Counted from the stretch's first letter, positions 52,065-61,392 are shown. The stretch is 64,000 nucleotides of DNA from Streptomyces durmitorensis (GCF_023498005.1 NZ_CP097289.1:4526001-4590000); one strand, 5' to 3'. Notes: generated by a model from the sequence alone, not told the origin. Translations and numbers: made by a program.

Positions 52065-53207
52065 TCACGCCTCCCGCGCTTCCGCTGCACGGCCATCAGC
52101 TCGACCACCACCAGGCGACTGGGTTGCTCGGAAATGGGACGGCTCCTCGCCATCCCAACTGTGGTGCGCACGACGACCGAGCCGCTTGAGTTTGCGGCGT
52201 ACTCGCTCGCCTAGAGCCTCGGCGTCGCCCTGCGCGTAAGCCTGCGAGGTGAGGGCCAGCACCGTGACGGCTGCTTCGGTCCAACTTGACGTCCCTGAAC
52301 GGGACCAAGCGAGCGCGACGGCCCTCTCAGTCGGCAACATCTGTTCAAGCACGGCGAGCACACGCGGATCGTCAGGCAGCACCCCCGTAAGGATGTCGGC
52401 CGGGTCGGGCCCTCCTGCGACGAGGTCAGCGAGAGTCAGCCCATTCTCCAGAACGGGGACATCGAGGCTGAGCAGTCGCTCTCCGGCGCAGCGCCGGCGC
52501 CACAGTGGCGTGAGCTGTCGGTGGATCTCGCGCACCTCATGCATCAGCCGGGACAGAGCCCCACGGCGAATGGTGCCGTGCGTGTACAGGGTGCTCGCCC
52601 AATCGCCAAGGAGAGCTGTGGACACCGGCTCCTGCCAGCGGGCACCCCGCCACAGACCGAGGTCGACGGCCATGAACTTCTCGATGAGCTCGGTGTTGCC
52701 GAGCGCCGCCTCATTCCGTGCTTCCACGGCTCGTGCCGCGAGCCTGGCCTCACGGGCCTCCGCGCGAACCTCTGGAGACCTGGGCCTCGCGGGGTTCGCC
52801 GCTCCGACCCATGGGTCGTTGACCTCCCCTTCCGTCCAGGTGTGGACGATTTGCCCCGGTTCGAGTTTGGAGTTGTTCCGGAACAGGCGCCCTGCCAGCA
52901 GGCGCCCACCGTCCTTTTCGTTGCCGAAATAGAAGTAGGAGCTGTCGCGGACTCCTCCATCGCCCCCGTACGCGATGAGGTCGCCCTCATCCAGCACGGG
53001 GAGGCCGTGAGCGGACTGTGGATCAATGGGTACAGGCTTCGGCTCAGGAAGCACCCGCCACCGCCTGACCAGACCGTAGCTCGCGTAAAAGGCGTCAAGA
53101 TCCTCGGCTTCTTTCGCCTCAGACTCGCCCGCCTCACGGGGCAGGACGGTCGCAGGCGATGCCTCCGCTTCCGGCGTCTGCGGTTCTTCGGGAGCTTCGG
53201 GCCTCAT
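52065..53207 (-). CDS. unrecognised 380-residue element-borne protein
   Basis: 380 residues from the ATG at 53207 (GGAGGACCACCC upstream). A disordered acidic Pro/Glu-rich N-terminus (1-45), a middle part with DLIAYGGDGGVRDSSYFYFGNEKDG split around 80-110, a helical Arg/Ala-rich part (140-215), and a C-terminal helical region with LEQMLPTERAVALAWSRSG and GERVRRKLKRLGRR. The last region looks DNA- or RNA-binding. No known enzyme motif and no membrane segment. It ends exactly where the 50-residue membrane protein begins. Confidence 0.65.
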   Translation of the reverse strand: MRPEAPEEPQTPEAEASPATVLPREAGESEAKEAEDLDAFYASYGLVRRWRVLPEPKPVPIDPQSAHGLPVLDEGDLIAYGGDGGVRDSSYFYFGNEKDGGRLLAGRLFRNNSKLEPGQIVHTWTEGEVNDPWVGAANPARPRSPEVRAEAREARLAARAVEARNEAALGNTELIEKFMAVDLGLWRGARWQEPVSTALLGDWASTLYTHGTIRRGALSRLMHEVREIHRQLTPLWRRRCAGERLLSLDVPVLENGLTLADLVAGGPDPADILTGVLPDDPRVLAVLEQMLPTERAVALAWSRSGTSSWTEAAVTVLALTSQAYAQGDAEALGERVRRKLKRLGRRAHHSWDGEEPSHFRATQSPGGGRADGRAAEAREA

Positions 53208-53405
53208 GGGTGGTCCTCCGGCAGATGATGGGTGAGCTTGTCTCCTCTCGGGCGCCGCAACGCCCCGAACCGGCAATCCGCGCCCGGGAATTTAGAGTGA
53301 TCCGCATCACAACGCCGGACGTTGTGCTGAAGTCCCCCTCGCCGCACCGACGCCTTGACCAGGGGCATCACCGTCACGACTGGTGGTGGCCTTCGTCGAA
53401 CCTCA

Positions 53406-53454
53406 TTCGGGACGAAGAGCTCGTGGGTTGAAATCCCGTCACCCGACAGTTGAA
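53406..53454 (+). other. degenerate tRNA-Pro 3' end (att-like remnant 2)
   Basis: Matches tRNA-Pro from TTCGGGACGAAGAG through the T arm and 3' flank (GACAG.TGAAA) with about four substitutions and one deleted C in the acceptor stem. This is the better preserved of the two remnants and marks a likely right end of the inserted region. Confidence 0.75.
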
Positions 53455-53461
53455 ATCGCAG

Positions 53462-53499
53462 GTCAGGCCCGGTTTCCAGAAATGGGAACCGGGCCTGAC
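53462..53499 (+). terminator. hairpin after att-like remnant 2
   Basis: 16-bp stem (GTCAGGCCCGGTTTCC with its partner, one mismatch at most), 6-base loop. It again follows a tRNA 3' end. Confidence 0.8.
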
Positions 53500-53722
53500 T
53501 CGTTCTCTGGGGCCGTTTTCGGGAGCAGCGGGGAATGGGTGGGGAGTGGGTCATAAGGGTTCAAGCCCGGGGAGTGACACCGCGATCCGGATCCGGGCGG
53601 CCCATGCCGCCTCCCGAGCCACCACGCCCCAACTAGTCACGAGGCGCACGCGCCCGCGCCAGGCAGACGGACAGATGGATGGACAGACAGGCAGCCATGT
53701 ACGGGCCTCGCCCACTCGCCGC

Positions 53723-53814
53723 GTCGTTTCGGCACCGGTCCCTCCCTGTGGGGACCGGTGCCGAACGACGGACTGCATCGATCCGCGCCGTGTCGGTGTA
53801 ACAGCGCGGATCGA
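53723..53814. other. two consecutive strong hairpins, candidate structured RNA
   Basis: Hairpin 1: a perfect 15-bp stem (TTCGGCACCGGTCCC, 53728-53742, with 53751-53765), extendable by GTCG/CGAC past one bulged base. Hairpin 2: perfect 11-bp stem (TCGATCCGCGC, 53778-53788, with 53804-53814). They lie eight bases apart in a stretch of about 580 bases (53500-54084) with no credible gene, upstream of the STAND gene. Confidence 0.55.
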
Positions 53815-54084
53815 GGAAAGGCGGATCCGCAGTCCACGCGACAGCGGTCCGGGGTGAACGGCGGAAACCAGCCGAGGCGATGCAGCGTCGCGAGTCACCT
53901 CTGCGAGTCACCTCGAGCCGATGACCTGCCCTGACGCTGCGCGGTTGGTTCGCTACCGATTCGTGATCCTGCCAGTTGGGGCCTTGGAGGGGGAGGTTCC
54001 GTCATCGTCCGGACGCCTTATCCGCAGGTCAGCCGTATAAGGTGAGTTTTCCGGTCCGGATGTTCAGGCGCGGGGAAGTTAGGG

Positions 54085-57000
54085 GTGGAGGCCTTGAGTT
54101 CCGACTCGGGGGCACGCACAGCCTTCGCGGAACGTCTCGCGCTGCTGTACAAGGAAGCCGGTAACCCTCCCCTCCAACGCGTGGCCGAGGCGGTCGTCCG
54201 GCATCAGCGGGTCGACGAACGCGGGCGGATCGTGCGGGTATCCGCCCAGCGGATCAGCGACTGGCGGCGGGCCAAGAACGTGCCTGCCCAGTTCGCTGCC
54301 CTCTCAGCGGTACTTCATGTGCTGATACCCGAAGCGCGGCGCGAGCAGCCCGCGCCGGTCTCCACCGGTCTGTACGACATGGCCCAGTGGCAGCTCCTGT
54401 GGGAGCGCGCGGTGGCCGACCCGGTCAGCGGTCGCGCCGCCCCGGTATCCGCGGAAGACGAGGAACGGCTTCAGGCCGAGGCCCCGACCGCCGTCCACGG
54501 TGTGTGTCCCTACCGCGGTCTCGCTTCGTATCGCCAGCAGGACGCCCGGTGGTTCTTCGGTCGCGAGCGGAGCACGGATGCCCTCGTCGCTCAGCTCCGC
54601 GCCGCGGAGAAGACGGGCGGTCTGGTCATGCTCGTGGGCGCCTCGGGGGCGGGAAAGTCCTCCCTGCTGAATGCGGGTCTGGTGCCCACACTGCAGAACG
54701 GCGCGCTGAGTGGTGACAGCGGCCAGGCAGGGCCCGTGCTGCAGCTCGTGCCGGGGAGTGATCCCCTCGCGGAACTCGCCCGTCAGATACCTGATCTCGC
54801 TCACCTCATCTCTGCCGCCGAGGAACCGGTGGTGCCGGCCGCGCCGGTGGTGCCGACCGTGTCGGCGGGGTCAGCCGTGCCGGAGCCTGGCCGTCCGGAG
54901 TTCTCCAGCGCCGTGCGCGAGGCCGTCACCGCCTGGGCGCGACGCGAGACCTCGTCCGCCGGCCGGCCGGTCGTCATCGTGGATCAGTTCGAGGAGACGT
55001 TCACGCTGTCCTCCGACGAGGCCGGCACGCGTACCTTCATTCAGCTTCTTCAGGCCGCGTCCTCGCCCGGCGACGGCGGCGACCCCGCTGCCGCGCTCGT
55101 GGTCCTCGGCGTACGCGCCGACTTCTACGAGCACTGCCTCGGGTATCCCGAACTGGCCGACGCGCTGCAGCACCGGCACATGGTGCTCGGGCCGCTGACC
55201 ACCACGGAGTTGCGCGACGCGGTGACCGGACCTGCCAAGGCCGTGGGTCTCGAGCTCGAACCGGGGCTCGCGGAACTGATCGTCCGGGAAGTGAGCACGG
55301 ACGGGCCCCGCGGCACCCACGACGCGGGAGTGCTGCCGCTCCTCTCCCACGCCCTGCTCGCCACGTGGCAGCGGCGGAAGGCAGGAAGGCTGACGCTGGG
55401 CGGCTACCGCGCGGCGGGAGGAATCCAGGGAGCCGTCGCGGCGAGCGCCGAGCGTGCCTGGTCCGACCTCGACCCGCCGGCCCGCACAGCCGCGAGGCTG
55501 CTCCTCCTCAGGCTGGTGCGGCTCGGTGAGGACACCCAGGCCACCCGCAGGCGGGGTACGCGGCGCCAGCTCGCCGAGGAGTCGACGGATCCCGGCAAGA
55601 CGGAGGAGTCGCTCGAAGCGCTGGTACGCGCCCGGTTGGTGACGCTCGACTCGGAGACCGTGGAGATCACGCATGAGGCGCTGCTCCACGCCTGGCCCCG
55701 GCTGCGCGACTGGATCGACGAGGACAGGAACGACAACCTGCTGCGCCAACGCCTCGAAGAGGACGGCAGGACCTGGGAGGACTCCGACCGCGACACGGCA
55801 CTGCTCTACCGGGGCTCCCGTCTCGAGCAGGCCCGTGCCTGGCGCAAGACCGCCGGTGGCACCTTTCTGACCAGAGGAGCGGTGGAGTTCCTGGCCGCAT
55901 CGGCCAGGCTCCGCAGGCGCACCGTGCTGATCATTCGTGGTGCGGTGGCGGCTCTGGTCGTCCTTGCCGTGGTGGCCGTCGCATCGGCGGTGGTCGCGTG
56001 GCAGCAGCGGGACGACGCGGTGTTCGAGCAGGTGGTCGCCGAGGCCGATCGCGCCCAGCACACGGATCCGTCACTGTCCGCCCAACTCGACCTGGTGGCC
56101 CACAACCTGCGGCCGGACGACCAAGGCACGAAGAACCGCCTGCTCTCGATCGTGAACGCACCGCTGGCCACCCCGCTCCTCGGCCACAAGGGCGCCGTCT
56201 ACCTCACCTCGTTCAGCCCGAACGGACGGTTCCTGGCCACCGCCAGCTACGACAGGACCGTACGGCTGTGGGACGTGGCCGACCCGTCCCGTCCTCAGCC
56301 CATGGGCAAACCCCTCACGGGGCACACGAGTTGGGTGAGCAGCGCGGTCTTCAGTCCGGACGGCGACACCCTCGCCACCGGGTCGGACGACGGCACGGTC
56401 CGGCTGTGGGACGTCCGGGATCCCGGCCATCCGCGTTCGCTGGGGCCGCCCGTCACCGGTCATGGCGGTGCGATCTATCTGGTCGCCTTCAGCCCGGACG
56501 GGCGCACTCTGGCCTCCGCCAACGACGACCACACCGTCCGTCTGTGGAACGTGGCCGACCCGAGCCGGCCGAAGGCGCTCGGCGCCCTGTCCGGCCACAC
56601 CGCCGCCGTACGCTCCGTGGCCTTCAGCCCCGACGGGCGGACACTGGCGGGCGGTGGCGACAGCGGCACGGTCAGGCTCTGGAACATCGCCGAGCCGCGT
56701 CGCCCGAAGCCGGTCGGCAAAGCGCTGACCGGCCATACGGGCACGGTGCACTCGGTGGCCTTCAGCCCCGACGGACGTACCCTCGCCAGCGGCAGCAGGG
56801 ACAACACCATCCGGCTCTGGAACGTGACCGACCCGCGCCACGCGAAATCGCTCGGCCCGCCGCTCACCGGCCACACCGGGGCCGTGTGGTCCGTGGCCTT
56901 CAACCCCGCGGGAACCATGCTCGCGGCCGCCAGCGCGGACAGCACGGCCAGTCTGTGGAACGTCCGTGATCCGGCGCACCCTTCACAGGTCGGCGAGCCC

Positions 57001-58143
57001 CTCGCGGGCAGCAGCGGGGAGATGTACGCGCTCGGATTCAGCCCCGACGGACGTACTCTCGCCACGGGGAGCGGCGACAACAAGGTCCGCCTGTGGTCGA
57101 TACCGACGTCGGACATGATCGGCCGGATCGGAGCGTTCCGCCCTGACGGGAAGGTGCTCGCCACAGCCGCACGCGACCAACAGCTTCGGCTGTGGGACGT
57201 GGAGCGTCCCAACCGGCCCGTGGCGCTGAGCAAACCGTTCAAGCCCTGGGACGGGGAGGTGCGTTCGCCTGTGTTCTCCCCCGACGGCCGCACTCTCGCG
57301 GTCCTCACGGGAAACCACGCGGTGCAGCTGTGGAACGTCACCGACCCGACGCGCCCCGTCCCCCACGGGCCGCCCGTCGCCCTGCGGACACGGTTCGCGG
57401 CCGCGCTGGACTTCAGCCCGGACGGGCGCACGCTGGCGACCGCCGACACCGACCGCACCATTCAGTTGTGGGACGTCAGCGAGCCCTCGCGCCTCCGTAA
57501 GCTCGGCGAGCCGCTCACGGGCCACAAGGGCTACGTCAATTCCCTCGTCTTCGGCACGGACGGGCGCACTCTCGCCAGCGCCAGCGCGGACGGCACGATC
57601 CGGCTCTGGAAGGTGTCCGACCCGCGCCATGTCACCCGGCTCGGCAAGCCTCTCAAGGGGCACCTCGGCCCCATCAACGAGCTCGCCTACAGCCCGGACG
57701 GCCGTACGCTGGCCAGCGGGAGCGACGACGGCACGGTCCGGCTCTGGAACGTCACCGACCCCCGCAAAGCAGCCCAGTTGGGGTCCCCACTCACCGGCCA
57801 CACCGACGCGGTGGTCTCCCTGACATACAGCCAGGACGGCCACACCCTGGCCAGCGGCGGCAACGACAACACGGTCCGCCTCTGGGACGTCACCCGCCCC
57901 TCAAGCGCCTCCCCCATCGGTCAGTCCATGAGCCCCAACGCCAAGACCGGCAGTTTTCTGTCGTTCAGCCCGCAGGGCGAGATGCTCGGAGTTTCGAGCG
58001 GCACGGATACCGTCCGGCTCTGGAACTTGGACACCGGCGAGGCGATTCGTCGCATTTGCTCGACCACTCGGGACGTTCTTACACGGGAGAAATGGCACGA
58101 GTATCTGCCGCGCCTCTCGTACGCGCCTCCCTGCGACGACTAA
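54085..58143 (+). CDS. STAND (nSTAND1) NTPase with membrane helix and WD40 propellers
   Basis: 1,352 residues. N-terminal HTH-like domain (about 10-75, with VSAQRISDWRRAKNVP), NTPase domain with Walker A GASGAGKSS near 185 and Walker B VIVDQFEE near 297, winged-helix and helical arm region, one membrane helix (about 613-640), then 14 WD40 repeats, enough for two seven-bladed propellers. Repeats carry the consensus FSPDGRTLASGS..TVRLWDV. STAND ATPases oligomerise when the sensor part binds a ligand; several families are anti-phage, and others act in signalling. The ligand and output here are unknown. The gene is intact and has Streptomyces codon use. Confidence 0.88.
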   Translation: MEALSSDSGARTAFAERLALLYKEAGNPPLQRVAEAVVRHQRVDERGRIVRVSAQRISDWRRAKNVPAQFAALSAVLHVLIPEARREQPAPVSTGLYDMAQWQLLWERAVADPVSGRAAPVSAEDEERLQAEAPTAVHGVCPYRGLASYRQQDARWFFGRERSTDALVAQLRAAEKTGGLVMLVGASGAGKSSLLNAGLVPTLQNGALSGDSGQAGPVLQLVPGSDPLAELARQIPDLAHLISAAEEPVVPAAPVVPTVSAGSAVPEPGRPEFSSAVREAVTAWARRETSSAGRPVVIVDQFEETFTLSSDEAGTRTFIQLLQAASSPGDGGDPAAALVVLGVRADFYEHCLGYPELADALQHRHMVLGPLTTTELRDAVTGPAKAVGLELEPGLAELIVREVSTDGPRGTHDAGVLPLLSHALLATWQRRKAGRLTLGGYRAAGGIQGAVAASAERAWSDLDPPARTAARLLLLRLVRLGEDTQATRRRGTRRQLAEESTDPGKTEESLEALVRARLVTLDSETVEITHEALLHAWPRLRDWIDEDRNDNLLRQRLEEDGRTWEDSDRDTALLYRGSRLEQARAWRKTAGGTFLTRGAVEFLAASARLRRRTVLIIRGAVAALVVLAVVAVASAVVAWQQRDDAVFEQVVAEADRAQHTDPSLSAQLDLVAHNLRPDDQGTKNRLLSIVNAPLATPLLGHKGAVYLTSFSPNGRFLATASYDRTVRLWDVADPSRPQPMGKPLTGHTSWVSSAVFSPDGDTLATGSDDGTVRLWDVRDPGHPRSLGPPVTGHGGAIYLVAFSPDGRTLASANDDHTVRLWNVADPSRPKALGALSGHTAAVRSVAFSPDGRTLAGGGDSGTVRLWNIAEPRRPKPVGKALTGHTGTVHSVAFSPDGRTLASGSRDNTIRLWNVTDPRHAKSLGPPLTGHTGAVWSVAFNPAGTMLAAASADSTASLWNVRDPAHPSQVGEPLAGSSGEMYALGFSPDGRTLATGSGDNKVRLWSIPTSDMIGRIGAFRPDGKVLATAARDQQLRLWDVERPNRPVALSKPFKPWDGEVRSPVFSPDGRTLAVLTGNHAVQLWNVTDPTRPVPHGPPVALRTRFAAALDFSPDGRTLATADTDRTIQLWDVSEPSRLRKLGEPLTGHKGYVNSLVFGTDGRTLASASADGTIRLWKVSDPRHVTRLGKPLKGHLGPINELAYSPDGRTLASGSDDGTVRLWNVTDPRKAAQLGSPLTGHTDAVVSLTYSQDGHTLASGGNDNTVRLWDVTRPSSASPIGQSMSPNAKTGSFLSFSPQGEMLGVSSGTDTVRLWNLDTGEAIRRICSTTRDVLTREKWHEYLPRLSYAPPCDD

Positions 58144-58258
58144 CGGTTCGCCACCCCTCCCCTACGGATCACGTTGCGTGATCCCGGTCACAACTCCCCA
58201 TTTCGACGGAGTAGTTGCCTCCCTTTACCCGAGCAGCCTTGTTACGGTTGGCCACAGC

Positions 58259-58296
58259 CCGATCGCTGGTGCATCCCCCGTCGCCAGCGATCGGGC
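58259..58296 (+). terminator. hairpin terminator downstream of the STAND gene
   Basis: 12-bp perfect stem (CCCGATCGCTGG and its complement) with a 14-base loop, followed by CCCTTT. It lies 116 bases after the stop and is preceded by a promoter-like TTGTTACGGTT, so it could also end a short RNA. The rest of 58144-58547 holds no gene. Confidence 0.65.
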
Positions 58297-58491
58297 CCTT
58301 TCGTGGCCTCAGCGCCCGGTGGTTCAAATTGAGGCACAGCCGGACAGCTAATTCCGGCCCAACTGGGTGGTGGGGCCATGCTTCGTGGACAGCGGGCCTT
58401 GCATAACGCGGATGCGGCCCGCCTCGCTCGTTAGCGAAGCCCGTTGGTGAAGCGCGATAGCGGAGCTCGTTGGTGACCGGGCCTCGTCAAG

Positions 58492-58503
58492 TCCTCTTTA
58501 GGA
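58492..58503. promoter_or_regulatory. putative GntR operator
   Basis: TCCT-CTTT-AGGA palindrome, 45 bases before the GntR start and near TATGCT, a -10-like sequence. Autoregulation is inferred from position. Confidence 0.35.
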
Positions 58504-58547
58504 GTCGTATGCTGAGCCCGCTGTGAACGACGGGACGGTGCGCGCGG

Positions 58548-59336
58548 ATGGCGAAGGCCTACGAGGAGATCGCGGACGAGCTGCGCGCGCAGATCCGCGC
58601 AGGCCGGCTCGGGCCCGGTGACCGGCTGCCGTCCGAGTCGGACCTCGTCAGGACCACCGGGCGCAGCGGGCCGACCGTCCAGCAAGCCCTGCGCGTGCTC
58701 CAGGCCGAGGGGCTGATCGAGAAGCAGCACGGCCGCGGCACCTTCGTCCGCCGCCCGCGTACGCCGATTGAGCGCACGAACGCACGGCACCAGTGGGAGA
58801 AGGACCGTGCCCGCGCGCCCGAGCGGCAGCGCCTGGGCACGGGGGCGACCGAGCGCGACACCGGGCTCGGGGTCGACGACCTCGTCTTTCACGCGGCGTA
58901 CCGCGAGATCGGGGCATCCAAGGAGATCGCAGCGGCCCTGGGCGTCGCTGAAGGAACGGCGCTCGTCGAGCGCACCTACCGGACGCGCTACAGCGCCGAG
59001 CGGAATCCGTTCAGCCTCGTCACCTCGCTCCTGATCCGCGACCTCGTCCAGCAGAACCCCGACCTCCTGGACGAGACGAAAGAGCCCTGGCCGGGCGGGA
59101 CATGGAACCAGCTGCTCACGGTGGGCATCGAGATCGACCGCGTCGAGGAACGGGTGACGGCCCGGCCCCCGACGGTGGAGGAAGCGGACGAGCTGGGCCT
59201 GCCGCCCGGCACGTCGGTTCTCGTCCTGCGCAAGACCTTGTACGACACGGACGACCGCATCGTGGAGATGTCTGACGTCACGCTGCCCGGCGACCGCACG
59301 GAAATGCTCTTCACGACTCACTTGGAAAGGTGGTGA
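58548..59336 (+). CDS. GntR/UTRA transcription regulator
   Basis: 262 residues. N-terminal winged helix RLPSESDLVRTTGRSGPTVQ (about 27-46), continuing with ALRVLQAEGLIEKQHGRGTFV; C-terminal UTRA domain (about 100-250) for a small effector. The glycosyltransferase gene starts 4 bases after the stop, so it is the likely target along with its own promoter. It is a separate gene from the KorSA-like one; the two share little beyond the family. Confidence 0.87.
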   Translation: MAKAYEEIADELRAQIRAGRLGPGDRLPSESDLVRTTGRSGPTVQQALRVLQAEGLIEKQHGRGTFVRRPRTPIERTNARHQWEKDRARAPERQRLGTGATERDTGLGVDDLVFHAAYREIGASKEIAAALGVAEGTALVERTYRTRYSAERNPFSLVTSLLIRDLVQQNPDLLDETKEPWPGGTWNQLLTVGIEIDRVEERVTARPPTVEEADELGLPPGTSVLVLRKTLYDTDDRIVEMSDVTLPGDRTEMLFTTHLERW

Positions 59337-59339
59337 GCC

Positions 59340-60101
59340 GTGAGCCGGCGCATCATCATCATCACGGCCGTCCACGCACCGTCGGCGCACTTCCTGGCTG
59401 ACGCGTACAAGTCCATCCGCGAGCAGGAGTTGCCCGCGGGCTGGGAGTGGCACTGGCTGATCCAGGAGGACGGCACGACCGACCAGGTCGCGCCCCACGT
59501 CCCCGACGACGCCCGCATCACCTTCAAGCAGGGTCGCCCGGGAGGCCCCGGGGTTGCCCGGACCATCGCCCTGGCCCACGCGGACGGCGCGTACGTCAAG
59601 GTCCTGGACGCCGACGACCAGCTCGCGCCGGGTTCGCTGGCCCGCGACCTCGCGGCGCTCGAAGCTGATCGCACCATCGGCTGGGCGACGTCACGCGTGC
59701 TCGATCTGCTCCCCGACGGCTCCACGGCCGGTTTCCCCGGCGACCCCGAGCACGGGCCGATCGAGCGTCAGGAAGTACTCGACTACTGGGCCTCTCACGA
59801 CTACCGCGCACAGGTCCACCCGGCGACGCTCTTCGTCCGCCGCGACCTGCTCGTGGCCCTGGGCGGCTGGATGGCGCTGCCCGCGTCCGAGGACACGGGG
59901 CTGCTGCTCGCCCTGAACTCGACCTGCCGCGGCTGGTTCTCGTCCGAGGTCGGCCTGCTCTACCGCAAGTGGGAAGGCCAGGTGACCGGCCAGGCGGCGC
60001 ACGTCGACACGGCAGAGCGCGATGCCCGCATGACGGTGGTCGAGGCCAGGGCGCGAGCGCTGGAACACTTCCAGTGGCGCTATCCCGTCAGCTCCGACTG
60101 A
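59340..60101 (+). CDS. family 2 glycosyltransferase
   Basis: 253 residues, GTG start with GGAAAGGTGG upstream. GT-A fold: N-terminal RIIIITAVHAPS strand, the metal/nucleotide motif VLDADDQ near 88-94, and a C-terminal PASEDTGLLLALN segment near 178-190 that corresponds to the catalytic ED motif. It transfers a sugar from a nucleotide donor; acceptor unknown. It pairs with the GntR gene in what is likely a two-gene operon. No signal peptide. Confidence 0.85.
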   Translation: MSRRIIIITAVHAPSAHFLADAYKSIREQELPAGWEWHWLIQEDGTTDQVAPHVPDDARITFKQGRPGGPGVARTIALAHADGAYVKVLDADDQLAPGSLARDLAALEADRTIGWATSRVLDLLPDGSTAGFPGDPEHGPIERQEVLDYWASHDYRAQVHPATLFVRRDLLVALGGWMALPASEDTGLLLALNSTCRGWFSSEVGLLYRKWEGQVTGQAAHVDTAERDARMTVVEARARALEHFQWRYPVSSD

Positions 60102-60459
60102 CTTCCCGTGCAACAGTCGCTGCGCTCCGCGACCAACCCACCCCGTCAATAGGCGAACAAATCAAGCCGTTCGCTCCTGCACGGGGAGGGTGAGCGCATT
60201 GGATCGGCATTGGACCGAAACCCACAAAGGCGAAAACACCGGGAGCTTGGGGCGCTATGCAGACAGGTCCCGCTGGTTCGGCACTCAATCAAGAGCGGTT
60301 ATGCCGTAACCGGCGGAGAAACAGCGTCCGGCGTCCGTCAATAAAGCAGGTAAAGCCGTCATGTGCGACGCACGCCGATACATGTGCACCGCACGCTGAT
60401 ACTGGCCTGAAAGCCATCCGATCTTGCCCACGCCGCGACGGACTCGTACGGTCGCGGCT
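60102..60459. other. gap before the FkbM methyltransferase gene
   Basis: 358 bases without a credible gene. It contains a short imperfect direct repeat (GCGACGCACGCCGATAC and GCACCGCACGCTGATAC near 60370-60405) and a leaderless-type promoter at its end. Confidence 0.45.
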
Positions 60460-61392
60460 ATGCCCCCCGCTTCTCTCCACCGCGCGTCGGAGCTTCTGGT
60501 CACTCTCGGCCGCGGCTACGTACGCAACGCACCCGGCTCCCTTCTCAAGGGCCCCCTCGCGGCCCGGTACCTCAACCCGCACCTGCGCGACCATCCGCGT
60601 CAGCGCGTGGTCGAGGCGGAGTTCGGGGCCCGTTTCGCCTGCGACTCCCGTGACCTCATCCAGCGGTTCATCAGCCTCTACGGCGCGTGGGAGCCGCACA
60701 TGACGCGGTGGCTGCAGAGCCGCCTGCGTACCGGGGACACGTTCGTCGACGTCGGCGCCAACATCGGCTATTTCGCGGTCCTTGGCTCTCGCCTCGTCGG
60801 CAGCGCGGGGCGGGTCGTGGCCATCGAGGCGTCTGGCGCCTTCCACGAGCGCGTGCTGCGGCACATCGAGATCAACGGCTGCGACAACGTCCGCGCGGTC
60901 AACGCAGCGGTCTCCGACCGCCACGAGACGCTGACCTTCATACTCGCCAGCTCGAACAACATGGGCGCGAACTCCATCGTCCCGTACGACGGCCCTGCCG
61001 AGTCGAGCTTCGAGATGAAGGCCCGGCCCTTGCCCGAGATCCTGGACGAGGACGAACTCACCCGGGCCCGCGTGATCAAGATCGACGTCGAGGGCGCCGA
61101 GGGCGGGGTCATGCGAGGGCTGGCTCCCGTACTGGGACAGCTCCGCCCTGACGTGGAGATCGCCGTGGAGGTCACTCCGGAGCGCATGGCCCAACTGGGC
61201 GATTCCATCGACGAGTTGATGGACACCATGGCCGGGCACGGCTTTCGCACCTACCGGCTGCCCACGGACTACAGGCCCGAGAACTACCCCCGGGCCCTGC
61301 GCCGGCCCGAGCCCCCGGTGCGCTGGCGGGGCCCCATCGTCGGCGAGAGCGAGCTGGTCTTCTCCCGTATCGATGCCGAGACCCTGCGCTGA
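60460..61392 (+). CDS. FkbM family SAM-dependent methyltransferase
   Basis: 310 residues from the ATG at 60460, seven bases after TACGGT, a leaderless geometry. SAM motif FVDVGANIGYFA near 95-106, acidic motif II VVAIEASGAF near 121, and the FkbM-type VIKIDVEGAEGGVMRG near 208-223. FkbM proteins O-methylate sugars, polyketides or other hydroxyls. The glycosyltransferase gene upstream suggests a shared glycan substrate, but the 358-base gap argues for a separate transcript. Confidence 0.87.
   Translation: MPPASLHRASELLVTLGRGYVRNAPGSLLKGPLAARYLNPHLRDHPRQRVVEAEFGARFACDSRDLIQRFISLYGAWEPHMTRWLQSRLRTGDTFVDVGANIGYFAVLGSRLVGSAGRVVAIEASGAFHERVLRHIEINGCDNVRAVNAAVSDRHETLTFILASSNNMGANSIVPYDGPAESSFEMKARPLPEILDEDELTRARVIKIDVEGAEGGVMRGLAPVLGQLRPDVEIAVEVTPERMAQLGDSIDELMDTMAGHGFRTYRLPTDYRPENYPRALRRPEPPVRWRGPIVGESELVFSRIDAETLR

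Larger units (their letters stand above)
42970..53454. mobile_element. pSAM2-like integrative and conjugative element remnant(s) at tRNA-Pro
   Basis: The segment runs from the 3' half of tRNA-Pro to a decayed copy of the same 3' half at 53406-53454, with another at 51784-51833. Beside the tRNA are integrase, excisionase and a truncated replication gene in the pSAM2 order (rep-xis-int), then the KorSA/Pif pair. pSAM2 itself integrates into tRNA-Pro. Genes for Pra, transfer (TraSA) and spread are missing, so the element cannot conjugate by itself. The rest is low-GC cargo. Whether there was one large element or two nested ones is not resolved. Confidence 0.75.

Noticed and set aside
53551..53911. 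Several overlapping ORFs of 60-135 codons on both strands
   Set aside because: They cross two strong hairpins, have no ribosome-binding sites and give Arg/Pro/Ser-rich translations in every frame.
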